A stretch of 11,854 bases of DNA from an uncultured Eubacteriales bacterium. Lineage in GTDB: Bacteria; Bacillota; Clostridia; Oscillospirales; Acutalibacteraceae. Shown piece by piece: positions 6,780-11,854 of the stretch (within the stretch, counting starts at the first letter, position 1; each line of letters opens with the position of its first letter). The notes below the pieces were generated by a model. The model was given only the letters and a program-made list of their open reading frames with translations, did no database searches and was not told where the DNA came from. Location of the stretch: the NCBI GenBank assembly GCA_900313475.1, contig OMRJ01000014.1, forward strand, positions 1 through 11,854, written 5' to 3'. The translations under genes and the position numbers were made by a program.

Positions 6780-7376
6780 ATGACCTCTCCTTCTTATATC
6801 GAAGATACGGAGCGTTTAACGGATGAGGAGCTTGCCGCGCGTGTTCGCAAAGGCGATTCGACGGCGTCATCAGAGCTTATCAAGCGCTTTTCGCCGTTTG
6901 TCCGTTCCGCAGCAAAGCATTACTTCGGCGCCTCGCTTGAAAACGACGATATCGTTCAAGAGGGCATGATAGCGCTGCTTCTCGCCGCGTATTCATACTC
7001 CGACAAAAAAAATGCCTCCTTCAAAACATATTCCGCCGTTTGTATTTCTAACCGTCTTAACACGGTGGTAAAAGCGCAAAATGCCGCAAAGCACATCCCG
7101 CTTAACACCTATGTTCCGATTGACGAAGTGGAGCTTGCCTCCGGTTCAACGCCGGAGAGCATTTATATTGATGCAGAGCATACGGACGAGCTTATCTCCG
7201 AAATAAACAAAGAACTGTCGGCTCTCGAAAAAAAAGTTCTCTCGCACTTTCTGGCGGGGAGCAGCCACAGAGAGACGGCTTCGGCTCTGAGTATTTCGGA
7301 AAAAGCCGTGGCAAATGCGTTGCAGCGCGTCAGAGCAAAGCTTCGTGCGGCGGGTGAAAAACCCGATGCGAATTGA
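6780..7376 (+). CDS. Sigma-70 family sigma factor (SigH-like)
   Basis: This 198-aa protein is a short alternative sigma factor with region 2 and region 4 and no region 1.1 or 3. Region 2 spans about 28-100: the core-binding and -10 recognition part includes D56-D-I-V-Q-E-G62 and the following Ser/Tyr/Lys-rich helix with FKTYSAVCISNRL (81-93). Region 4 is a helix-turn-helix at about 146-188 with LSISEKAVANALQRVRAKL. The overall form resembles the Firmicute stationary-phase/sporulation factor SigH (about 218 aa in Bacillus), but it is shorter and the match is only by pattern; an ECF-like factor cannot be excluded. No anti-sigma gene is adjacent. The ribosome site AAAGGA (6766-6771) supports the start, and it has its own promoter (6717-6745). 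It may be cotranscribed with the zinc-ribbon gene, as no terminator separates them. Confidence 0.85.
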   Translation: MTSPSYIEDTERLTDEELAARVRKGDSTASSELIKRFSPFVRSAAKHYFGASLENDDIVQEGMIALLLAAYSYSDKKNASFKTYSAVCISNRLNTVVKAQNAAKHIPLNTYVPIDEVELASGSTPESIYIDAEHTDELISEINKELSALEKKVLSHFLAGSSHRETASALSISEKAVANALQRVRAKLRAAGEKPDAN

Positions 7377-7475
7377 CGGGCAATATTTTCAAATCTTTAC
7401 GGTACACACCGTTTGGATAATACCCCTTACCGTGGAGACACGCAAAAGGCAATAAAATTTAGCGAGGTAACAAAA

Positions 7476-7748
7476 ATGTACGAAGACAAAACACTCACAT
7501 GTAAAGAATGCGGCGCAGAGTTCGTATTCACCGCCGGCGAGCAGGAGTTCTATGCCGAAAAAGGCTTCACAAATGAGCCTCAGCGCTGCAAGGCTTGCCG
7601 CGACGCCCGCAAGAACGCGTCCAAAGGCGAAAGAGAATTTTTCGAAACCACATGCAGCCAGTGCGGCGGCGTGGCGAGAGTTCCTTTCAAGCCCCGTGAC
7701 GACAGAGCCGTTCTCTGCAGTGAATGCTTCGCAAAGTCAAAGGCATAA
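7476..7748 (+). CDS. Small protein with two CxxC...CxxC zinc ribbons
   Basis: This 90-aa protein has four CxxC knuckles: C9/C12, C38/C41, C60/C63 and C81/C84, forming two four-cysteine zinc ribbons. The first is the Firmicute 'probable zinc-ribbon' type (CKECGAEFVFTAGEQEFYAE, then CKAC); the second resembles the CxxC..VPFxPRxxRxVxCxxCF ribbon found in the same small proteins. The biochemical role of this family is unknown; nucleic-acid or RNA-polymerase contact is a guess. The ATG at 7476 is chosen for its ribosome site (GAGG, 7464-7467); an in-frame TTG at 7413 has none. It follows the sigma gene by 99 nt and ends at the terminator at 7782-7818. The gap has short mutually exclusive hairpins but no strong promoter, so cotranscription with the sigma gene is plausible. 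Confidence 0.85.
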   Translation: MYEDKTLTCKECGAEFVFTAGEQEFYAEKGFTNEPQRCKACRDARKNASKGEREFFETTCSQCGGVARVPFKPRDDRAVLCSECFAKSKA

Positions 7749-7781
7749 TTTTAACATAAACTTATATTTTTTGACTGTATT

Positions 7782-7818
7782 AAAGGACTTGCCGAAAGAC
7801 AGGTCCTTTGGTATTTTT
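7782..7818 (+). terminator. Intrinsic terminator after the zinc-ribbon gene
   Basis: AAAGGACTTG (7782-7791) pairs with CAGGTCCTTT (7800-7809) over 10 bp (one G-U pair) with an 8-nt loop, followed by a run of T at 7813-7819. It stands between convergent genes and blocks plus-strand transcription into the phosphoesterase gene. Confidence 0.85.
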
Positions 7819-7877
7819 TATTCTCTTTTCGTGCGGAGCGCTTTCATAATGTCTTTTTCCGTGCGGACGGAGATTTT

Positions 7878-9311
7878 TTACATATAGAACTCTATCGCGT
7901 TGTCGTCGCCGGTGCGGTCGTTATACAAAAACGGACGGGCGATATCGCAAAGGCTTCCCGCGCCCTTTACAAAGCTTGACGGAGGACGGTGAAGCGTGTT
8001 CAGGATTTTATCGGCTTTTCGGCATACACCCATGAGAACCCTGTATTCGTCCGTATACGGAGTATACGGCGCATTTCCCGAAAAAATATGACGCATTATC
8101 ACAAAGGCGCAGTCGATTGCACGTTTGTCCTTAAGCGCTTTTATTCTGTCTTTTGACAGTCCGTTATATTTTTTGCCGAATTTCGCAAGCGTTGACATTT
8201 TTAGTTTTTGTGCAAATCCCGCTGCCGCTTTCACCGCAAGGCGGTGTTTTTTCAGCTTTTCCGCATTCAAAAAACCGTCGGAATCCTGTAAAAACCTGTC
8301 CCAATCGGTGTTTATCAGCGGAAAAACCTTTTCGAGCAGCCCGGTGAAATTCAAACCGTAGACGTATTCACATGCGCGAAGGGGGGTGTCAACGCCCTTG
8401 ATTTTGTCAATACCGATGCTCTCGACCGAGCACTTTCCGGTGTCGGTGTCGAGCGTCACCTTGCGCATCATGCCGTGTGCCGCGCCGAGCGCGGCGGTTG
8501 AAATATCGTAAAAGAACCCGCCTTTGCCGTCCTCATACTTTTGGATGCTTTGAACGTGTGTATGTCCGGTAAAAATGACGCGGACTCCCCCGTCGCACAT
8601 CATTCTTTTGAGCTTTTCATAACCGCCGAACATTTCAAATTCGGCAGCAAGCCGATAAATCTCCCACGGCGGCAAAACGGGATGATGCACCGCAAGCATA
8701 ATGCGCTCCCCTCTTGGTTTTGCGCACTTTATCTCGTTTTGCAGCCATTCGAAGCCCTCGTCGAAAAGTCCGCAGTGGCTGCGTCCGTTTCCGTTGTCGT
8801 TTATCGCTATGAGCCGCACTCCGGCATGAGGCGACACGCTGTATGAGCCGCTCTCCGTGTCGACGCTGTCTGCGGAATCGGGGCCGTATTCATCGTAGAG
8901 GTGACGGCTCTCGACCTTGCCGACATAATCAACGGGATAGCATTCCGTTTCTCCGTAGCCGACCGCCGAGAAAATATTTTCGTCGCCGTCAACACCGTGT
9001 CCGCAGTAGTCGTGCGTCGCGGTAGTGACAAAAACGCGCTTGCCCGCGTCTGTCAGCTTTTTCAAAAGCGCCTTGAAGTCGCCGTGACTTATCACCTCGC
9101 CGCAGTTTACAAGATCTCCCGTTATCAGCACGTTCGGCGTCTCGCGGTCGGCGATTATTTTGTCAAAAAACGTCTCCGTTATCTCCGGTGACACCTTCAG
9201 CGCAATTTGGTCGCCGCGTTCGCGCCGCGTTATGGGCATGCCCTCTACCCATAATTTCTTTGACAAAAAATGCACGTCCGTAAGCACATACATTCTGAAA
9301 GGCTCCGCCAT
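7878..9311 (-). CDS. Calcineurin-fold metallophosphoesterase with C-terminal extension
   Basis: This 477-aa protein has the two-metal phosphoesterase core in about residues 5-300. The metal-binding motifs occur in order: D12-V-H14 (DxH), G65-D66 (GDxx), T99-H100-D101 in place of the usual GNH[DE], H209-H210, and G249-H250-T-H252 (GHxH). The Asn that normally bridges a metal in GNHD is Thr here. Residues 300-477 form an extra, mostly helical domain with no recognised motif. It has no signal peptide, so it is cytoplasmic. The family hydrolyses phosphomonoesters or diesters, including nucleotides, nucleic acids and phospholipids; the substrate here cannot be named. The start has a strong ribosome site (GGAGGAG, about 9 nt upstream) and a promoter at 9341-9369. 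It is separate from the XRE gene upstream, which ends at its own terminator. Confidence 0.88.
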   Translation of the reverse strand: MAEPFRMYVLTDVHFLSKKLWVEGMPITRRERGDQIALKVSPEITETFFDKIIADRETPNVLITGDLVNCGEVISHGDFKALLKKLTDAGKRVFVTTATHDYCGHGVDGDENIFSAVGYGETECYPVDYVGKVESRHLYDEYGPDSADSVDTESGSYSVSPHAGVRLIAINDNGNGRSHCGLFDEGFEWLQNEIKCAKPRGERIMLAVHHPVLPPWEIYRLAAEFEMFGGYEKLKRMMCDGGVRVIFTGHTHVQSIQKYEDGKGGFFYDISTAALGAAHGMMRKVTLDTDTGKCSVESIGIDKIKGVDTPLRACEYVYGLNFTGLLEKVFPLINTDWDRFLQDSDGFLNAEKLKKHRLAVKAAAGFAQKLKMSTLAKFGKKYNGLSKDRIKALKDKRAIDCAFVIMRHIFSGNAPYTPYTDEYRVLMGVCRKADKILNTLHRPPSSFVKGAGSLCDIARPFLYNDRTGDDNAIEFYM

Positions 9312-9340
9312 TTTCTTCTCCTCCGTGTACGGTTTTGTCT

Positions 9341-9369
9341 ATATTACCATACCCGACGGAAAATTGCAA
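9341..9369 (-). promoter_or_regulatory. Extended -10 promoter for the phosphoesterase gene
   Basis: On the minus strand TTGCAA (9364-9369, 4 of 6) and TAATAT (9341-9346, 4 of 6) are 17 nt apart, with a TG one base before the -10 box (TGG then TAATAT), the extended -10 signature. Predicted start near 9334, about 23 nt before the ATG. Confidence 0.55.
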
Positions 9370-9443
9370 ATCCGCGGAATGACGGCTCTTTTGAAATACC
9401 GCTGCGGCAAGCCGGATATTCATGCCGTGCGGCGGAGGAAAAA

Positions 9444-9476
9444 TTATTCGTAATTATTTTTCGTTTATTCGTAATT
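9444..9476. repeat. Two 12-bp direct repeats, 21 bp apart
   Basis: TTATTCGTAATT occurs exactly at 9444-9455 and 9465-9476. The 21-bp period equals two DNA turns, so both copies face the same side of the helix, as in paired regulator sites. They lie in the 253-bp gap between the phosphoesterase promoter and the XRE gene terminator. The rest of the gap (9370-9511) holds no gene that I can support. Confidence 0.5.
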
Positions 9477-9512
9477 TCTGTTGATGTTTTATGGATTATT
9501 TGATTGCAAATG

Positions 9513-9533
9513 AAAAAAGCAGCAAATTGCTGC
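9513..9533 (-). terminator. Intrinsic terminator after the XRE gene
   Basis: GCAGCA (9519-9524) and TGCTGC (9528-9533) pair with a 3-nt loop; on the minus strand the stem is followed by six T (9513-9518). It lies 31 nt beyond the XRE stop codon. Confidence 0.75.
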
Positions 9534-9564
9534 CGAGTTACTTCGCCGTATTTTTGCTGAGGGT

Positions 9565-9915
9565 TCAAACGCTGTTATATTTGTTTATTTGGCGGACAAT
9601 TTCAGCCATTGCCGCACGTTGCGCCGGGGTTTTTCTTTGCAGCTCCCATGCAATAAATGCGGAGGCATCGTCGATTTCATATGCTGCGGACTGCGCTTTT
9701 TCGGCGAAAAAAGCGCCGAGTGAAATGCCGAGCGCAATACACAGCTTTTCGATAACCTTGACTGTCGGGTTCTTTTCTCCGCGTTCTATCATGCCGAGGT
9801 AAGACGTTGTAATTTCTGCGGATAACGCGAGGTCTTCCTGCGAAATTCCGCGCTGTGTCCGCAACTCTTTCAGTCTCTTTCCGCAATCAAAGTAGTTATC
9901 CAAAATCATCACCAT
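9565..9915 (-). CDS. XRE-family helix-turn-helix transcriptional regulator
   Basis: This 116-aa protein has an N-terminal Cro/CI-type helix-turn-helix (about 12-66). The second helix starts at S25-Q-E-D-L-A and the recognition helix is around T37-S-Y-L-G-M-I-E44, followed by the family-typical RGEKNPT and LCIALGI. The C-terminal part (70-116) is helical and probably mediates dimerisation; there is no peptidase or ligand domain. It is divergent from the secreted repeat protein, with 111 bp between the two start codons, and probably represses it and controls itself from the palindrome at 9955-9982. Neither in-frame ATG (9915, or 9909 two codons later) has a ribosome site, but a promoter (9921-9949) is placed so that transcription would start at or next to the ATG at 9915, suggesting a leaderless mRNA. 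Its transcript ends at 9513-9533. Confidence 0.85.
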   Translation of the reverse strand: MVMILDNYFDCGKRLKELRTQRGISQEDLALSAEITTSYLGMIERGEKNPTVKVIEKLCIALGISLGAFFAEKAQSAAYEIDDASAFIAWELQRKTPAQRAAMAEIVRQINKYNSV

Positions 9916-9920
9916 AGTTA

Positions 9921-9949
9921 ATAATAGCGCCTTGACTTTCAAATCGCAA
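9921..9949 (-). promoter_or_regulatory. Promoter of the XRE gene, predicted leaderless
   Basis: On the minus strand TTGCGA (9944-9949, 4 of 6) and TATTAT (9921-9926, 5 of 6) have a 17-nt spacer. Only five bases separate the -10 box from the ATG at 9915, so the start falls on or beside the A of ATG. An alternative pair, TTGACA (9991-9996) with TGTCAT (9968-9973), would give a leader of about 46 nt lacking a proper ribosome site. Confidence 0.5.
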
Positions 9950-9960
9950 TATGATATAGT
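9932..9960 (+). promoter_or_regulatory. Promoter of the secreted repeat-protein gene
   Basis: TTGACT (9932-9937, 5 of 6), a 17-nt spacer and TATAGT (9955-9960, 5 of 6). Predicted start near 9967, about 60 nt before the ATG at 10027. It physically overlaps the XRE promoter: the XRE -35 box lies in this promoter's spacer, so the two cannot be occupied by polymerase together. Confidence 0.65.
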
Positions 9961-9982
9961 TGTCATCATGACAGCAACTATA
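9955..9982. promoter_or_regulatory. Imperfect palindrome, candidate XRE operator
   Basis: TATAGTTG (9955-9962) is repeated inverted as CAACTATA (9975-9982). Inside, GTCAT and ATGAC (9962-9966 and 9968-9972) form a second dyad with a centre shifted by 1.5 bp, as if 3 bp were inserted in one arm. The element covers the -10 box and start of the plus-strand promoter and ends 6 bp before the -35 box of the XRE promoter, a position suited to repression of one and influence on the other. Confidence 0.5.
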
Positions 9983-10026
9983 GTGGTTAATGTCAAATTT
10001 TGAAAAAATGAATAGGAGAAAAACTT

Positions 10027-11854
10027 ATGAAAAAACTGTTTATGTTTTCGGCGGTATTTCTGTGCTTTTGTGCATCGGTATTTTTTGCCGCAAGCGACGG
10101 CGCCGTGGAAATTGCACTTGTGCCTGCCGCAAAAGCCGCAGCTATAGTAGACAGCGGTATGTGCGGAGATAATGTTACATATACGCTTGATGACGAGGGT
10201 ACGCTTACAATCAGCGGTGAGGGTGAAATGTATTCTTATTCGTTTAACAATCCATGGCCATGGAAAAGGCAAGACATTTACTCCGTTATTATTTCTAATG
10301 GAATCACCAGCATTAGATATGATGCGTTTGATTCGCACTCAAATCTAACAAGTGTAACTATTCCTGAGAGTGTTAAAAGAATTGGAGGAAGGGCATTTTA
10401 CTGGTGTACTAGTCTTACGAATATAACTGTTCCTGACAGTATTATGAGCATTGGTGATCGTGCATTTGAAGGAGTGCCTAATGTTATTTTTTTGGGTGAT
10501 GCAAGTGGTTTTCCTTGGGGGGCAAGAGCTGTTAATGGTTATATTGAAGACGGACTTGTGTATGAAAATTCAAGCAAAACAAAATTGTTGGCATGTCCTT
10601 CTTCGAGAGATGGAACAGTAGTTATTCCGAACAGTGTCACAAGCATCAGCTACGGGGCATTTTACGACTGTAGAAGTCTAGCAAATATAACGATTCCTGA
10701 TAGTGTCACTGTCATTGGTGAAAGTGTATTTAGTGGATGTAGCAATCTCACAAGCATGACTTTACCGAACCGTGTAGCAAGTGTTGGAGCAAACACCTTT
10801 TATAAGTGTAGCAGTCTTGTGAGGGTATCATTTCCTAATAGTGTTATAGATATCGGCAATTATGCATTCTACGGTTGTAGCGATCTCACGAATATAACGA
10901 TTCCGAACAGTGTTACAAGCATAGGTGATTTTGCATTTTACAATGTGCCTAATACCGTCTATTCGGGAACTGCAAGCGGTTCACCATGGGGCGCAAGAGC
11001 TTTAAACGGTTATATTGAAGACGGACTTGTGTATGAAGATTCGAGCAAAACAAAACTGCTGGCATGTCCTTCTTCGAGAGAGGGAACAGTAGTTATTCCG
11101 AACAGTGTCACAAGCATTGGAGAGCATGCATTTTCCAACTGCAGCAGTTTAAAGAGCGTAACGATACCGGACAGAGTTAAAAGCATTAGTAATTATGCAT
11201 TTATTAACTGCAAAAGTTTGAAGGATGTTTTCATCTTAAATCCTAATTGTCTGACGGAAGAAAGTGAAGAAAGCATTTTTGCAAACAGTCCGATTACTAT
11301 TCACAGTCACACCGGATACGGTGTCGAAAAATACGCCCAAAAATACGGTTACAATTTTGTCCTGCTTCATATGTGGGACAACGGCACGGTGACAAGAGAG
11401 CCGCAGGTCGGTGTTGCGGGTGAGCGGACATTTACCTGCACGGTATGCAGTGCGACACGCACGGAGGAGATTGCTCCGTTGGTTCCCTCTGCTCCCGACC
11501 GAATCGAGGTCAAGTCCTCCGACAGCGCGAAAGAGCTGACCGGCGGCATCGTCGGCGCGACGCACTCCGTCACGGTTTCGGAGCTGCTTGCTTCGTCCAA
11601 TGCTTCATATGTTGTCGACAAAGACGGCAACAGGGTCACTGATACAAAGCCCCTCGCAACCGGTATGAAGATAATACTTGAATCCGGCGGCGAAAGACTT
11701 GAAAAGGTAATTTCCGTTCTCGGCGACGTAAACGGCGACGGTGATATTTCGGTCTCCGACGCAAGAGGCGCACTTCGTGCGGCGGTCGGTCTTGACACGC
11801 TTGAGGGCGCATACCTCAACGCCGCAAGGGTCAACGGCGCGAACGAAGTCGCGG
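10027..11854 (+). CDS. Secreted BspA-like leucine-rich-repeat protein with C-terminal dockerin (3' end outside window)
   Basis: The frame is open from the ATG to the window edge (609 residues seen). A signal peptide (MKKL, then hydrophobic 4-22) directs export. Residues 44-80 match the N-terminal cap of this family (CGDNVTYTLDDEGTLTISG). About ten 23-residue repeats of the LRR_5/BspA kind follow: a divergent one near 84-106, then 107-129, 130-152, 196-217, 218-240, 241-263, 264-286, 287-309, 353-374 and 375-397. They are interrupted by two nearly identical islands (153-195 and 310-352). Next come a C471-x2-C474 linker region, a beta-rich segment (about 490-564) and a type I dockerin starting at G566-D567, with a good first calcium loop (D567, N569, D571, D578) and a degenerate second one. 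The protein probably docks through a cohesin to a surface scaffold and binds host or substrate surfaces. The ribosome site AGGAG (10014-10018) fixes the start. Confidence 0.88.
   Translation, partial: MKKLFMFSAVFLCFCASVFFAASDGAVEIALVPAAKAAAIVDSGMCGDNVTYTLDDEGTLTISGEGEMYSYSFNNPWPWKRQDIYSVIISNGITSIRYDAFDSHSNLTSVTIPESVKRIGGRAFYWCTSLTNITVPDSIMSIGDRAFEGVPNVIFLGDASGFPWGARAVNGYIEDGLVYENSSKTKLLACPSSRDGTVVIPNSVTSISYGAFYDCRSLANITIPDSVTVIGESVFSGCSNLTSMTLPNRVASVGANTFYKCSSLVRVSFPNSVIDIGNYAFYGCSDLTNITIPNSVTSIGDFAFYNVPNTVYSGTASGSPWGARALNGYIEDGLVYEDSSKTKLLACPSSREGTVVIPNSVTSIGEHAFSNCSSLKSVTIPDRVKSISNYAFINCKSLKDVFILNPNCLTEESEESIFANSPITIHSHTGYGVEKYAQKYGYNFVLLHMWDNGTVTREPQVGVAGERTFTCTVCSATRTEEIAPLVPSAPDRIEVKSSDSAKELTGGIVGATHSVTVSELLASSNASYVVDKDGNRVTDTKPLATGMKIILESGGERLEKVISVLGDVNGDGDISVSDARGALRAAVGLDTLEGAYLNAARVNGANEVA
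10447..11118 (+). repeat. Intragenic direct duplication, 471-bp offset
   Basis: Positions 10447-10647 and 10918-11118 encode closely matching segments (residues 141-207 and 298-364), each starting at SIGD, running through PWGARA and NGYIEDGLVYE, and ending in VVIPNSVTSI. Nucleotide identity is very high over the stretch from about 10537 and 11008 onward. The exact 157-codon offset means the unit, including four ordinary repeats, was duplicated in frame. Confidence 0.75.

Noticed and set aside
7399..7433. Attenuator-like alternative pairing: ACGGT (7399-7403) with ACCGT (7408-7412), or ACGGTA (7399-7404) with TACCGT (7428-7433)
   Set aside because: Stems of 5-6 bp are too short for confidence, and there is no leader peptide or terminator structure between them and the gene.
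7413..7475. TTG start adding 21 residues to the zinc-ribbon protein
   Set aside because: There is no ribosome site at the TTG, while GAGG is well placed for the ATG at 7476, where the conserved ribbon sequence begins.
9370..9511. GC-rich stretch with GGAGG (9434-9438) as a possible small gene or gene remnant
   Set aside because: No start codon follows the GGAGG at a usable distance and no conserved motif is visible in any frame.
9916..10338. A 141-codon in-frame N-terminal extension of the XRE protein on the minus strand
   Set aside because: It runs antisense through the promoter region and the signal-peptide and N-terminal coding part of the secreted repeat protein, has no domain or ribosome site, and the helix-turn-helix domain begins right after the ATG at 9915.
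10321..11220. Repeated DNA in the last gene as a possible CRISPR-like or satellite array
   Set aside because: The similarity follows 23-codon leucine-rich repeats in one open frame and varies at silent sites, so it is a protein repeat.

Overview
The window is about 11.9 kb of bacterial chromosome. It most resembles an anaerobic Firmicute of class Clostridia, probably an Oscillospiraceae/Ruminococcaceae-like gut lineage. The clues are strong GGAGG-type ribosome sites, housekeeping-type promoters, a MepA-like MATE pump, a CxxC zinc-ribbon protein common in Firmicutes, a SigH-like sigma factor, and a secreted leucine-rich-repeat protein ending in a type I dockerin. The lineage is inferred from gene style, not from a marker gene. 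Most of the window is moderately GC-rich; the leucine-rich-repeat part of the last gene is clearly AT-richer.

Layout. (1) 1-55: the 3' part of a possible tRNA with a long variable arm, cut by the window edge. (2) 75-2394, minus strand: a cytoplasmic serine beta-lactamase/esterase-fold protein with its own promoter and a hairpin at the mRNA 5' end, and a MATE multidrug/metabolite exporter. (3) 2518-4595, plus strand and divergent from the exporter: a six-helix membrane protein overlapping by 4 nt a condensation-fold acyltransferase. The 123-bp divergent region holds a 16-bp near-perfect palindrome against the exporter's -35 box. (4) 4716-6604: an OmpR-type response regulator and its histidine kinase, overlapping by 1 nt and closed by a clear terminator. 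(5) 6780-7748: a SigH-like sigma factor followed by a two-ribbon zinc protein, closed by a second terminator. (6) 7878-9311, minus: a calcineurin-fold metallophosphoesterase. (7) 9565-9915, minus: an XRE-family repressor-like protein. (8) 10027 to the window end, plus: a secreted BspA-like leucine-rich-repeat protein with a C-terminal dockerin, cut by the window edge.

How the parts may work together. The exporter and the membrane-protein/acyltransferase pair share one divergent control region and may make and move an acylated small molecule; this is inference from arrangement. The best regulatory candidate is between the XRE gene and the secreted repeat protein. Two good promoters point away from each other and physically overlap. 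An imperfect palindrome covers the start site of the surface-protein gene and sits just upstream of the XRE gene's -35 box. The XRE gene has no ribosome site, and its predicted transcription start coincides with its ATG, so its mRNA is probably leaderless. This resembles the geometry of a phage-type repressor switch, here apparently set to control a surface protein.

No CRISPR array, insertion sequence, prophage structural gene, riboswitch or origin was recognised.
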